A stretch of 64,000 nt of DNA from Brevundimonas lenta (GTDB lineage Bacteria > Pseudomonadota > Alphaproteobacteria > Caulobacterales > Caulobacteraceae). Of the stretch, positions 1 through 8,810 are shown in pieces. The stretch is from positions 434,001 to 498,000 of the forward strand of contig NZ_JACIDM010000002.1 of assembly GCF_014196335.1 (NCBI RefSeq), read 5' to 3'. The translations under genes were made by a program, and so were the position numbers. How positions within the stretch are numbered: the first letter of the stretch is position 1; the number at the start of each line of letters is the position of its first letter. The notes beneath the pieces were generated by a model. It was not told the origin of the DNA. It made no database searches and saw only the letters and a program-made list of their open reading frames with translations.

Positions 1-1
1 C

Positions 2-1075
2 GGCTTCTCCCAGGCCGTGACCGCGAAGCTGGAAGCCCATCCGCTGGTCACCATCGTGCGCGAGGAGATCGCCGGTCTGCCGCCCGAGGAGTGGGACAAC
101 GTCATCGTCGCCACCGGCCCGCTGACCTCGCCCGCCCTGGCCGACGCCATCCTGAAGACGACCGGCGAGGAGAGCCTCAGCTTCTTCGACGCCATCGCCC
201 CCATCGTCCACGCCGACTCCATCGACTTCGACATCGCCTGGCGCCAGTCGCGCTACGACAAGGAAGGCCCGGGCGGCGACGCCGCCGCCTACGTCAACTG
301 CCCGATGGACAAGGCCCAGTACGACGCCTTCATCGACGCCCTGCTCGAAGGCCCCAAGGCCGAGTTCAAGGACTGGGAGAACGTCCCCTATTTCGACGGC
401 TGCCTGCCCATCGAGGTCATGGCCGAACGCGGTCGCGAGACCCTGCGCCACGGCCCGATGAAGCCCGTCGGCCTGACCAATCCGCGCAACCCGACGGTCA
501 AGGCGCACGCCATCGTACAGCTGCGCCAGGACAACGCCCTGGGCACCCTGTTCAACCTCGTCGGCTTCCAGACCAAGCTGAAGCACGGGGCCCAGGCCGA
601 AACCTTCCGCATGATCCCGGGCTTGCAGGACGCCCAGTTCGCCCGCCTCGGCGGCCTGCACCGCAACACCTTCCTGAACAGCCCGAAGCTGCTGGACCGC
701 CAGCTGCGCCTCAAGGCCATGCCACGCCTGCGCTTCGCCGGCCAGGTCACGGGCGTCGAGGGCTATGTCGAGTCCGCCGCCATGGGCCTGCTGACCGGCC
801 GCCTCGCCGCCGCCCAGGCGCTGGGCCGCGACCTCGCCCCGCCGCCGCCCGAAACGGCCATGGGCGCCCTGGTCGAGCACATCACCGGCGGCCACCTGGA
901 AGGCTCGAAATTCCAGCCGATGAACATCAACTACGGCCTGCTGCCGCCGCTCGAGGCGCCGAAGGTCGACGAGGACGGCAAGCGCATCAATCCGAAGGAC
1001 CGCGGCCGCGCCAGGAAGCGGCTCATGAGCATCCGCGGCCTCGCCGCGCTCAAGGCCTGGCGGGACGCGGCGTAA
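2..1075 (+). CDS. trmFO: TrmFO, folate-dependent tRNA (uracil-5-)-methyltransferase, 5'-truncated
   Basis: Flavoprotein that makes m5U54 in the T loop of tRNA from methylenetetrahydrofolate and reduced FAD; cytoplasmic. The reading frame is already open at base 2, so the N-terminal FAD-binding part lies outside the window and the GTG at 17 is internal. Visible family features are the stretch [14 protein letters not shown] near the start, the segment [16 protein letters not shown] with the conserved cysteine, and the C-terminal [20 protein letters not shown], the typical second FAD-contact region of the GidA/TrmFO family. The ending [11 protein letters not shown] is also typical. The stop overlaps the next start by one base (TAATG), implying translational coupling. 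The family assignment is secure. Confidence 0.95.
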   Translation, partial: GFSQAVTAKLEAHPLVTIVREEIAGLPPEEWDNVIVATGPLTSPALADAILKTTGEESLSFFDAIAPIVHADSIDFDIAWRQSRYDKEGPGGDAAAYVNCPMDKAQYDAFIDALLEGPKAEFKDWENVPYFDGCLPIEVMAERGRETLRHGPMKPVGLTNPRNPTVKAHAIVQLRQDNALGTLFNLVGFQTKLKHGAQAETFRMIPGLQDAQFARLGGLHRNTFLNSPKLLDRQLRLKAMPRLRFAGQVTGVEGYVESAAMGLLTGRLAAAQALGRDLAPPPPETAMGALVEHITGGHLEGSKFQPMNINYGLLPPLEAPKVDEDGKRINPKDRGRARKRLMSIRGLAALKAWRDAA

Positions 1076-1275
1076 TGGCTGAAGAGACCGAACTCGACCG
1101 CCTCAAGGCCCGGCGCGTGACCATGCTCTACCGTCTCGACCTGATCGCGAAGGGCGCCCAGCTGTCCTACGAGGACGGCACGCCCGTCGACATGGCGTCC
1201 GAGAAGGCCCGGCTCGAGGACGAGGTCGGCCGCCTCGACCGCCGCATCGAGGCGCTGGAGCGCACCGTCCACTGA
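1075..1275 (+). CDS. small charged coiled-coil protein, function unknown
   Basis: 66-residue protein between trmFO and the MpaB-like gene, with one-base start/stop overlaps on both sides (TAATG and TGATG). It is rich in Glu, Arg and Leu; residues about 5-20 and 40-64 (EKARLEDEVGRLDRRIEAL) have heptad-like leucines that suggest a short helical hairpin or coiled coil. No signal peptide or membrane segment is visible. I do not recognise a named family. Tight coupling to trmFO argues that it is a real translated gene. Confidence 0.75.
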   Translation: MAEETELDRLKARRVTMLYRLDLIAKGAQLSYEDGTPVDMASEKARLEDEVGRLDRRIEALERTVH

Positions 1276-2168
1276 TGCGGCCGACCGGCAGGCGATCCTT
1301 GTTCGAGCCCGTGAAGGCCGGCATCCGCCAGAAGATCACCGACGTCTTCAACGACGCGGAGAAGGGCGAGCGTCCCGTACTGCGCCGGACCGACGCCCTG
1401 TTCCCGCCGGACTCGGTCGCGGCCCGGGTCAACGGCGACGTCGTCACCATGATGATCGGCGGCGTCTCGGGTCTGCTGCTGCAGATGCTGCATCCGGCGG
1501 TTCTGGCCGGCGTCTGGGACCATTCGGACTTCCGCGCCGACATGCACGGCCGCCTGCGCCGGACGGCCAAATTCATCGCCACCACCACCTATGACCATGC
1601 CGAGCGGGGCCAGGCCGCCATCGACAAGGTCATCCGCATCCACGCCAAACTGGGCGGCGTCCTGCCCGACGGCACGCCCTATCGCGTCTCCGATCCCCAC
1701 CTGCTGGCCTGGGTCCACGTCACCGAGACCCTCAGCTTCCTCGACTCCTGGATCCGCTATTCCGAGCCGGACATGTCGATGGCCGACCAGGACGCCTATC
1801 TCGACGAGATGGCCCGCATCGGCGCGGCCCTCGGCGCCGATCCCCTGCCCCGCACGCGCGCCGGGGCCGAAAGCCTGATCCGCTCGTACCGCCCCGAGCT
1901 CCGCGCCGACGACCGCACGCGCGAGGTCGCCCGCATGGTCCTGCGCCAGACGGTCGGTCAGGCCTCGGTCGACATGGCGGCGGGGGTCATCATGCAGGCC
2001 GGCCTCGACATGCTGCCGGAATGGGCCCGCCGCATGCACGGCATCCCGCCGTCCCTGCCCACGGTGCTGGTCCGCGGCGGCGCCCTCTCCACCGCCCGCT
2101 TCCTCCGCTGGGCCTTCCGCGGGTCTCCGAATACGCGGGTGCACGCGCGGGAAGTGACGAGCTACTGA
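1275..2168 (+). CDS. oxygenase MpaB family protein (DUF2236)
   Basis: 297 residues, all-helical DUF2236 fold, related to the fungal MpaB oxygenase and bacterial rubber oxygenase Lcp, which hold a b-type heme. Family marks: the N-terminal NGDVVTMMIGGVSGLLLQMLHPAVLAGVWDHSDF, and the central block DPHLLAWVHVTETLSFLDSW with H142 and H148 as likely heme or catalytic residues, followed by a helical tail. There is no signal peptide, so it is probably cytoplasmic. It is the last gene of the trmFO transcription unit. The physiological substrate is not known; oxygenase function is inferred from the family only. Confidence 0.85.
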   Translation: MRPTGRRSLFEPVKAGIRQKITDVFNDAEKGERPVLRRTDALFPPDSVAARVNGDVVTMMIGGVSGLLLQMLHPAVLAGVWDHSDFRADMHGRLRRTAKFIATTTYDHAERGQAAIDKVIRIHAKLGGVLPDGTPYRVSDPHLLAWVHVTETLSFLDSWIRYSEPDMSMADQDAYLDEMARIGAALGADPLPRTRAGAESLIRSYRPELRADDRTREVARMVLRQTVGQASVDMAAGVIMQAGLDMLPEWARRMHGIPPSLPTVLVRGGALSTARFLRWAFRGSPNTRVHAREVTSY

Positions 2169-2225
2169 GGGACCCGCCATTGTCGGATTGATCACGTTCC
2201 AGACCGCAGTGGACGGAAGCGGGAC

Positions 2226-2429
2226 CCTTGTCATCCCGGACGCCGCTTGCGGCGATCCGGGACGCCCGGGACCGAAACTTTCACCCTCCCGGAAGCTGCG
2301 TCAGCAGCTGTCCGGGAGCCAGCCTGCTGCACCCTTCTCCCGGACAATCGCGCGGCGATTTCCGGGAGATCCGGGCAGTGATTACGCCTCGTCCCGGATC
2401 GCCGCTACGCGACGTCCGGGATGACAAGG
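2226..2429. repeat. palindromic intergenic repeat cluster
   Basis: A near-perfect inverted repeat of about 38 bases bounds the block (2226-2263 against 2391-2429; both arms read CTTGTCATCCCGGACG on their own strand). Each arm is itself a hairpin (TCCCGGA...TCCGGGA). Inside lie two further hairpins with identical ends: 2286-2318 and 2337-2368, both CTCCCGGA paired with TCCGGGAG. The block separates the convergent MpaB-like and NDUFAF6-like genes and may serve as a bidirectional terminator or be a REP-type element. Confidence 0.7.
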
Positions 2430-2436
2430 CGCCACC

Positions 2437-3072
2437 TCAGATCCGTCCGCGCGCGCTGGCCCAGACCAGCTTCAGCCGTTTCAACGGCTCCGGGGCCGCA
2501 TGATCGCGGATCGCGGCGTGAGCCACCGCAGGAAACCCCGCCACCGGCAGCGCCTTCAGCGCCGCGTTGGCCGTACGACGCAGCGCATCGGCCTCATCCC
2601 CGCGACCCGTCTGCGTCATTCCCCAGACCCGCGCCGCATCCGCAACCGCCGCCTCATGCCCCGGTCCCGCCAGCACCCGAACCGCCGCCTGCATCGGCCC
2701 GACGAACAGGGCCTCCAGATCGTGCGGCCGCCGGTGCACCCGGTCGATATGCGCCTCGATCAGCGCATCCAGCGGCTCGCGCTCCAGCCCGTGACGCGTC
2801 ACCGCCGCGGTCAGGGCCTCCAGCACTGGATGACCCTTGCGCGGCTCTCCGGCGAACACCCCGTCCATCTGCTCGCTCCACCAGGTGAAGCGCATCTCGG
2901 CCAGCAGCGGCTGGCTGACCCGCGACGGTATGGCGGCCAGTTCCGCCTCGAAGGCGTACAGGGCGATCAGGTCCGCGCGCAGCGCTTCGTCGGACACGAA
3001 CCGGCTGGACATCCAGCGGTCGATGTCGGCGGCGCGAACCTGTCCATCCAATGTCTTGCCGAGGTCGGTCAT
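2437..3072 (-). CDS. squalene/phytoene synthase-like protein, NDUFAF6 type
   Basis: 211 residues from the ATG; a GTG six codons upstream (3090) is a weaker alternative. The fold is that of trans-isoprenyl diphosphate synthases, but the Asp-rich DxxxD substrate motifs are absent. The first is replaced by YAFEAELAAI and the second region reads DAARVWGMTQT. The segment LYAFEAELAAIPSRVSQPLL with the following EMRFTWW closely matches eukaryotic NDUFAF6, a complex I assembly factor, rather than catalytic synthases. Assembly of NADH dehydrogenase is therefore a better guess than terpene synthesis; another complex I gene (NDUFA12) lies at 18.8 kb. Soluble, no signal peptide. Confidence 0.8.
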   Translation of the reverse strand: MTDLGKTLDGQVRAADIDRWMSSRFVSDEALRADLIALYAFEAELAAIPSRVSQPLLAEMRFTWWSEQMDGVFAGEPRKGHPVLEALTAAVTRHGLEREPLDALIEAHIDRVHRRPHDLEALFVGPMQAAVRVLAGPGHEAAVADAARVWGMTQTGRGDEADALRRTANAALKALPVAGFPAVAHAAIRDHAAPEPLKRLKLVWASARGRI

Positions 3073-3142
3073 CGGGGTTCCGTAACGCACAAGGCCGGGA
3101 AGGTCGCCCTCCCCGGCCCCGCGATCGTGTCTGTCGGTGAAA

Positions 3143-3760
3143 TCAGCCGAACAGGGTCTGGTACATCGCCATCGAGGTCAGCATCGGCAGCGACAGCAGC
3201 AGGTTGGTGCGGCTGGCCAGCATGGCGACGCGGGCGGCCTTCGCCTTCACGTCATCCTCGGCCGGGACGATGCCCAGGGCGCGCTTCTGGTTCGGCCAGA
3301 TGATGCCCCAGACGTTGAGGAACATGACGATCGCCAGCCAGACGCCGACGCCCATCAGGGTGAAGCCCTTCTGGTCTTCGGTCAGGCCGCCGGCCAGGCC
3401 GAAGCTCAGCACTTCCATGGCGTAGGCGTGGCCGCGCAGGAACATGACGCCCAGGCCGAACACCACGGTCGCCAGCGCCGACCAGCGGAACCAGAACAGC
3501 GCCTCGGGGGCGATGTGCTTGCCGACCGCCGGCTTCAGCTCGGCCGGGATCGACGGCATGACGCGGATCTGGACGAAGTTGAAATAGTACAGCAGGCCGA
3601 TCCACAGGATGCCCGACGCCACGTGCGCCCAGCGCAGCACGGCCTGCCAGAAGGCCTCGCCGAAACCGCCGGAGATCTGGCCGAACGAGAAGATCATGAC
3701 GCCCGCGAGCACGAGGCTCAGCAGGATGGTCGTACGGAAGTTCGAGAGCAGTTTGCCCAT
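3143..3760 (-). CDS. PuuD-like membrane protein (urate hydroxylase N-domain family)
   Basis: 205 residues with about five membrane helices. The ATG at 3760 is preceded by GGGAGGGG at good spacing; the open frame upstream is not coding. Family marks are WAHVASGILWIGLLYYFNFVQ near residue 45 and NVWGIIWPNQK near residue 160, both typical of the membrane domain found in PuuD urate hydroxylases. The C-terminal cytochrome c domain of true PuuD is missing, so urate oxidation is not supported and the role is open. The gene follows secF after about 150 bases. Confidence 0.8.
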   Translation of the reverse strand: MGKLLSNFRTTILLSLVLAGVMIFSFGQISGGFGEAFWQAVLRWAHVASGILWIGLLYYFNFVQIRVMPSIPAELKPAVGKHIAPEALFWFRWSALATVVFGLGVMFLRGHAYAMEVLSFGLAGGLTEDQKGFTLMGVGVWLAIVMFLNVWGIIWPNQKRALGIVPAEDDVKAKAARVAMLASRTNLLLSLPMLTSMAMYQTLFG

Positions 3761-3909
3761 GTAGCCGCCCCTCCCAGAGCGAGAATCGTTGAAGCGGGAC
3801 TGTAGCCCCCACCGCCGCCAGCGCAAACGCGCCCCGTCGCCGCCGAATTGCGAAAGGGGCGCCGAACCGACGCCCCTTCCTTCAGACTTCGTCCTTCGCG
3901 GCCCTGGAC

Positions 3910-4878
3910 TCAGGGCCGGCTCGCCATGCCGAACTTGATGGGCTTGGCGTCGTCGGCCGCGCCGCCGCGCTTCACGCCCCACAGCAGGATGATCGGCGCG
4001 CCGACGTAGATCGACGAATAGGTGCCGACGATGATCCCGAACATCAGGACGATCGAGAAGCCGAACAGGGCCGGGCCGCCGTAGACGGCCAGCGCCGCCA
4101 GCACCATGACCGCGGTCAGGCCGGTGATGATGGTGCGGCTCAGCGTTTCGTTGATCGACAGGTCGATCACCTCACGCAGCGGCATCGTCTTGTACTTGCG
4201 CAGGTTCTCGCGAAGGCGGTCGAACACGACGACGGTGTCGTTCATCGAATAGCCGATGACGGTCAGCACGGCCGCGACCATGTTCAGGTTGAACTCCAGC
4301 TTCATGATCACGATCAGGCCGAAGCACAGGATCACGTCGTGCAGCAGGCCGGCCACGGCGCCGAAGCCGAACTGCGGTTCGAAGCGGAACCAGATGTAGA
4401 GGAACATCAGGCCGATCGCCGCCGCCAGGGCGAACAGGCCCTTCTGGAACAGCTCGCCCGAGACCTTGGACCCGACGATGCTGGGCGACGAGAAGGTCAC
4501 CTCGCCGGCGGCTTCAGTGACCGTCTGCTTGACGCGGTTCACGACCGCGGCCTGCTCCTGGCCCTGCGGAATCTGGAAGCGAACCATGGCCAGAGACGGC
4601 CGGCCGGCTTCCTGCACCCCGACTTCGCCGATGTGCAGACCTTCCATGCCGGCGCGGATCGACTCGAGATCCAGCGCCTTCCCGGACGGATCGATCACTT
4701 CCATGGTCGCGCCGCCGCGGAAGTCGATGCCCATCGTCAGGCCCGGCTTGAACGTCGAGAAGATCGCCGCCGCGCACAGGATCAGCGAGATCACGCCGAA
4801 GATCCGCGCGTACTTCACGAAGTGGAAGTTCGTCGTCTGCGGCAGCAGTTTGATGAGAGGCCATCCACGCATCGCCAT
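3910..4878 (-). CDS. secF: protein translocase subunit SecF
   Basis: 322 residues, inner membrane partner of SecD that uses the proton-motive force to pull exported proteins out of the SecYEG channel. The first membrane helix is followed by the family motif GIDFRGG near residue 50, then a periplasmic domain and five more helices including the SMNDTVVVFDRLREN loop. The ATG at 4878 overlaps the secD stop (TGATG), which decides the start; a GTG one codon upstream is possible. It ends the yajC-secD-secF operon. Confidence 0.97.
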   Translation of the reverse strand: MAMRGWPLIKLLPQTTNFHFVKYARIFGVISLILCAAAIFSTFKPGLTMGIDFRGGATMEVIDPSGKALDLESIRAGMEGLHIGEVGVQEAGRPSLAMVRFQIPQGQEQAAVVNRVKQTVTEAAGEVTFSSPSIVGSKVSGELFQKGLFALAAAIGLMFLYIWFRFEPQFGFGAVAGLLHDVILCFGLIVIMKLEFNLNMVAAVLTVIGYSMNDTVVVFDRLRENLRKYKTMPLREVIDLSINETLSRTIITGLTAVMVLAALAVYGGPALFGFSIVLMFGIIVGTYSSIYVGAPIILLWGVKRGGAADDAKPIKFGMASRP

Positions 4879-6467
4879 CACTCCGCGATCGGCAGTTTCT
4901 TGGGTTTGGCCGTCTTCAGCCAGAAGGCGAGGCAGACCTGGGCGACCAGCACCGAAGACAGCACCGAGGTGAACACGCCGATCGACAGCGTCCAGGCGAA
5001 GCCCTTCACGGGGCCGGCGCCGAAGATGAACATGATCGCCGCGGCCACCAGGGTCGTCAGGTTGGCGTCGACGATGGTGCCGATGGCCTTGTTGAAGCCG
5101 GCGTCCATCGAAGCGATGACGCTTCGTCCCGCCCGCGCCTCGTCACGCATCCGCTCATAGATCAGCACGTTGGCGTCGACCGCGACCGCGAAGGTCAGGA
5201 TCAGGCCGGCGATGCCGGGAAGCGTCAGCGTCGCCTGGGTCAGCGACATACAGGCGATGATCAGCAAGCCGTTCAACAGCAGGCCGAAGACCGAGATGCC
5301 GCCGAACAGCAGGCCGTAGGCCAGCAGCATGAAGACCACGATGATGACGAAGCCGATGGCGGTCGAAAGGCCGCCCTTGGCGACTGCGTCCTTGCCCAGC
5401 TCGGCGCCGACGGTGCGGCGCTCCTCGACCTTCAGCGGGGCCGGCAGGGCGCCGCCGTTCAGCAGGTTCACGAACTCGCTGGCCGTTTCGATGGTGTAGC
5501 TGCCGGTGATCTGGCCCGAGCCGCCGGTGATGGCGCTGTTGATCGTCGGGGCCGAGATGACCTTGCCGTCCAGGATGATCGCGAACGGGCGGCCGATGTT
5601 GGCGGCGGTGGCTTCGGCGAAGCGGCGCGAGCCGGCGCCGTCGAAGCGGAAGTCGATGGCCACCTGGCGGTTCTGGTCGGAGCCGACCTCGGCCTTGGTC
5701 AGGTTCTCGCCCGACACCAGGATGCGGCGCTTGACCAGATAGGGGTTGCCCGTCTCGTCGAAGAGCAGTTCGGCGTCCGGCGGCACGGCGCCGTTCACGG
5801 CGTCCTGCACCGAATTCTGCACATCGACCATCTGGAAGGTCAGCTGCGCGGTCTGGCCGATCAGGCGTTCCAGCTCGGCCGGATCGCTCTGGCCCGGGGC
5901 CTGGACCACGATGCGGTCGGCGCCCTGACGGGTGATCGAGATTTCCTTGTTGCCGTCCTTGTCCAGACGGCGGCGCACGACCTCGATCGACTGGGTCACG
6001 GCGTCCGAACCCATCGAGTTCACGGCCGCTTCGGTGAAGGCGTAGCGGATGCGGTCCGCGCCCTGACGCTGCACGGTCCGGTCGGCCACGCCCGAGGCGC
6101 CGCCGGCGACCAGGCTGCGCATGGCCTGCAGCGCCGGCTCCATCTGCGCCGGGTCGGCCAGGGTGACGTTCACGCCGTTGCCGTCGCGGGCGATGCTCGC
6201 CACGCCGACCTGGGCCTCGCCCAGCACGGTGCGGGCGTCTTCGGCCAGGTTGGTCAAGCGCTTCTCGCGCATGGCCGGCACGTCGACTTCCAGCAGCAGG
6301 TACGACCCGCCCTGAAGGTCCAGACCGAGGTTCAGGGTGTTGCTCGGCAGCCAGCCCGGCAGCGCCGCCCTCTGGGCGGGCGTCAGCACGTTCGGCATCG
6401 CGAACAGCAGACCGAAAACAAGCGAAACGGCGAGAAGAATGACCTTCCAGCGCGACAGATGGATCAT
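4878..6467 (-). CDS. secD: protein translocase subunit SecD
   Basis: 529 residues, inner membrane component of the Sec export motor. The N-terminal helix is followed by LGLDLQGGSYLLLEVDV (family motif D1), a large periplasmic P1 region with VRRRLDKDGNKEISITRQG and IVVQAPG, then FVNLLNGGALPAPLKV and six helices in the C-terminal third, including AVAVDANVLIYERMRDEAR. Full family length for an alphaproteobacterium. It lies 31 bases after yajC and overlaps secF by one base, so the three are co-transcribed. Confidence 0.97.
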   Translation of the reverse strand: MIHLSRWKVILLAVSLVFGLLFAMPNVLTPAQRAALPGWLPSNTLNLGLDLQGGSYLLLEVDVPAMREKRLTNLAEDARTVLGEAQVGVASIARDGNGVNVTLADPAQMEPALQAMRSLVAGGASGVADRTVQRQGADRIRYAFTEAAVNSMGSDAVTQSIEVVRRRLDKDGNKEISITRQGADRIVVQAPGQSDPAELERLIGQTAQLTFQMVDVQNSVQDAVNGAVPPDAELLFDETGNPYLVKRRILVSGENLTKAEVGSDQNRQVAIDFRFDGAGSRRFAEATAANIGRPFAIILDGKVISAPTINSAITGGSGQITGSYTIETASEFVNLLNGGALPAPLKVEERRTVGAELGKDAVAKGGLSTAIGFVIIVVFMLLAYGLLFGGISVFGLLLNGLLIIACMSLTQATLTLPGIAGLILTFAVAVDANVLIYERMRDEARAGRSVIASMDAGFNKAIGTIVDANLTTLVAAAIMFIFGAGPVKGFAWTLSIGVFTSVLSSVLVAQVCLAFWLKTAKPKKLPIAE

Positions 6468-6498
6468 GCGGGCTGCCCCGAACCTTTCAGAACGCCGG

Positions 6499-6804
6499 TC
6501 AGGCCTTGGCGTCGTTGGCGGCGATGGCGGTGCGGTTGCGCACTTCCGAGATCATGCCCTTGATGACGCGCACGTTCACGCTCGTGGCGATCTCGACCAT
6601 GACTTCGTCGTTCTCGACGCGGGTGATCTTGCCGATCATGCCGTTCGACAGGACGACCGTGTCGCCGCGCTTCAGGCCGGTGACCATGGCCGTGTGGGCC
6701 TTCATCCGCTGCTGCTGCGGGCGGATCAGCATGAAGTAGAACAGGATGATGACAGGGACGAAGAAGATCAGGGTGCCGAAAGGCCCGGCCAGAAGTTCCT
6801 GCAC
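6499..6804 (-). CDS. yajC: preprotein translocase subunit YajC
   Basis: 101 residues, small single-pass inner membrane accessory of the SecDF complex. One hydrophobic helix (about residues 10-28, IFFVPVIILFYFMLI) is followed by RPQQQRMKAHTAMVTGLKRGDTVVLSNGMIGKI, the diagnostic YajC segment. The GTG start at 6804 is supported by a GGAGAA ribosome-binding site seven bases upstream. It is the first gene of yajC-secD-secF. Confidence 0.95.
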   Translation of the reverse strand: MQELLAGPFGTLIFFVPVIILFYFMLIRPQQQRMKAHTAMVTGLKRGDTVVLSNGMIGKITRVENDEVMVEIATSVNVRVIKGMISEVRNRTAIAANDAKA

Positions 6805-6918
6805 GTCGTTCTCCGCTAGGTATGGGGCGTCTGCGCGCCCCCTGAAAATGAGGCGCGGAACCTAGGGTGCGCCGTCACACATTGCAACGCGATGTGCGGT
6901 CGCGCCCCGACCGCTGCG

Positions 6919-8034
6919 TTATCGCGGCAACACGGTCTCGGGATCGATCGCCGTCGGCTCGTCGCCGCGCATGCGCCAGGTCTCGAAATGGATCGAGGGA
7001 CGGCCGTCGCCGGCGGTCGTTCCGACCGTGCCGATCTGCTGTCCGGCGGCCACGTCGTCGCCGTCGCGCACCAGCGCCGTGCCGAGGTGGCCATAGACCG
7101 TGCGCCAGCCGTCGCGGTGCACGATCAGGATGGTCAGCCCCTGCCCCGCCAGGTCGTCGCCGACATAGCCGACGCGGCCCGAGGCCGAGGCGCGCACTTC
7201 GGCGCCGGCGGCGGCGCCGATGTTCACGCCGTTGTTGCGCTCGCCCATGCCCACCGGGCCGAAGCGCCGCACCAGATCGCCGCGCACCGGCCAGTCCAGC
7301 GCCACGGTCGTCGCTGCAGGCGCGGCGGCGGCCGGAGCGGCGGTCGCGGCGGGCTGGCGGGCCGGCGGCGGGGCCGCGGCATAGACCGGAGCCGGCGGCG
7401 GCGGCGGAGGCGGCGGCGGCGGGGCGCCGATCTCCGGCGTATCCATGCCCATCGGCGACGGACCGGTCGCATAGGGATCGCCGCCGATGTCGATGGCGTC
7501 GGCCGGCAGAATCAGCCGTTGGCCCGGCGCGATCGGCGCACGCGGACCGAGGGCGTTCAGGTCGATCAGCACCTGCACCGGCGTCTGGAAGCGGCGGCCG
7601 ACGCCCGACAGGGTGTCGCCCGGCTGGATTTCATAGGCCGCGCCCGGCACGGCGGCGACGACGTTGCGCGCCGGCGGCGGCGGGGCCGCGAACCCTTCGG
7701 AGGCCGGACCGGCGGCCGGCGCGGGGCTGTTCGAATAGGGACGCGGGCCGCTGCTGACCGGCGAATCCAGCGAACCGCCCTCGATCGAGGCGACGGGCGC
7801 GATGGCCGGCGGCGGAACCTCGCGGGCCGGATCGGTCGCCCCCAGCACGCCCTCGCCCGACGGCGCGGGCACGGCCGGGGCCGCCACCGGATAGGTCGGC
7901 GCGCGCACGGGGGCCGGCGGCTGGTCGGCGAAGATCGAATACCGGGGCTCGGACGGATAGGTCGAGCAGGCGGCCAGCGTCAGCGTCGCGCCAACCGTCA
8001 GCGCCACGCGCAGTCCCGCGTTCTTCCAGTCCAT
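6919..8034 (-). CDS. nlpD: NlpD-like lipoprotein with LysM and degenerate LytM (M23) domain
   Basis: 371 residues from the ATG at 8034 (GGAG upstream; a GTG at 8055 is less likely). Lipoprotein signal with lipobox LAAC at Cys23, a long Pro/Ala linker, one LysM domain (YEIQPGDTLSGVGRRF) for peptidoglycan binding, a second Pro-rich linker and a C-terminal LytM domain. The zinc-binding HxxxD of active M23 peptidases is replaced by NNGVN, as in E. coli NlpD and EnvC, so it probably activates amidases rather than cutting peptidoglycan. The surE-pcm-nlpD order matches E. coli. Confidence 0.88.
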   Translation of the reverse strand: MDWKNAGLRVALTVGATLTLAACSTYPSEPRYSIFADQPPAPVRAPTYPVAAPAVPAPSGEGVLGATDPAREVPPPAIAPVASIEGGSLDSPVSSGPRPYSNSPAPAAGPASEGFAAPPPPARNVVAAVPGAAYEIQPGDTLSGVGRRFQTPVQVLIDLNALGPRAPIAPGQRLILPADAIDIGGDPYATGPSPMGMDTPEIGAPPPPPPPPPPAPVYAAAPPPARQPAATAAPAAAAPAATTVALDWPVRGDLVRRFGPVGMGERNNGVNIGAAAGAEVRASASGRVGYVGDDLAGQGLTILIVHRDGWRTVYGHLGTALVRDGDDVAAGQQIGTVGTTAGDGRPSIHFETWRMRGDEPTAIDPETVLPR

Positions 8035-8165
8035 GTTCGCCCGCTCCGAATCCACGCCCGCCGTCTACGACAGCCAACTCAATAAACCGCACCAAAGTTG
8101 GGCGGGAAGGTTAATGACACCTTGCGCCAGGCAGGCCGAAGGCCGTTAGCGCGCCAAAAAAGGGC

Positions 8166-8810
8166 CTAGCCCTCCTTCGCGGTGCCCTCCACCAGCGGCA
8201 CGAAGCGCACCTCGGCCAGGCTTTCGCGGCGGAACGACCCATCCGGCTGGCCGACATAGCGATGCAGCATCTGCACCGAGCTGCGCCCCACCGGCGACAC
8301 CAGGATGCCGCCCGGCTTCAGCTGGTGCAGCAGTTCCGTCGGCTCGCCGGGCGAAGCCGCCGTCACCATGATCCGGTCGAACGGCGCCTGTTCGGGCCAC
8401 CCCAGGCCGCCGTCGCCATGACGGGTGATCACATTGTCGATCTTCAGCGTCTTCAGCCGGTTCTCGGCCTCGGTCAGCAGGCTGCGATAACGCTCGACCG
8501 AATAGACATAGCGCGCCAGCCGACTCAGCACCGCGGCCTGGTATCCGCTGCCGGTGCCGATCTCCAGCACCCGGTGGCGCGGCTGCACCTCCAGCGCCTG
8601 GGTCATCAGGCCGACGATGTACGGCTGGCTGATCGTCTGGGCGCAGTCGATCGGCAGGGGCTTGTCGTCCCAGGCCTGGTCGAGGAATTTCTCGTGCACG
8701 AAGACCGACCGGTCGATCGACTCCATCGCCTGCAGCACATTCGGGTCCGTGACGCCCTGTTGCCGCAGCCCCAGGATCAGCCGGCCCGCCCGGTCGTCGT
8801 TCAGCTTCAT
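8166..8810 (-). CDS. pcm: protein-L-isoaspartate O-methyltransferase
   Basis: 214 residues. Methylates isoaspartyl residues formed by protein ageing, using S-adenosylmethionine, to start repair to aspartate. Visible motifs: QTISQPYIVGLMTQAL (substrate loop), VLEIGTGSGYQAAVLS (SAM motif I) and FDRIMVTAASP. The ATG at 8810 overlaps the surE stop by four bases (ATGA), so the two are translationally coupled. The open frame continues upstream through surE in another frame and is not coding there. Confidence 0.96.
   Translation of the reverse strand: MKLNDDRAGRLILGLRQQGVTDPNVLQAMESIDRSVFVHEKFLDQAWDDKPLPIDCAQTISQPYIVGLMTQALEVQPRHRVLEIGTGSGYQAAVLSRLARYVYSVERYRSLLTEAENRLKTLKIDNVITRHGDGGLGWPEQAPFDRIMVTAASPGEPTELLHQLKPGGILVSPVGRSSVQMLHRYVGQPDGSFRRESLAEVRFVPLVEGTAKEG

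Noticed and set aside
2226..2429. CRISPR array
   Set aside because: The repeats are inverted hairpins of unequal spacing, not direct repeats with spacers; no cas genes.
2437..3072. Phytoene or squalene synthase for carotenoids or hopanoids
   Set aside because: Asp-rich substrate motifs are missing and no carotenoid or hopanoid genes are nearby.
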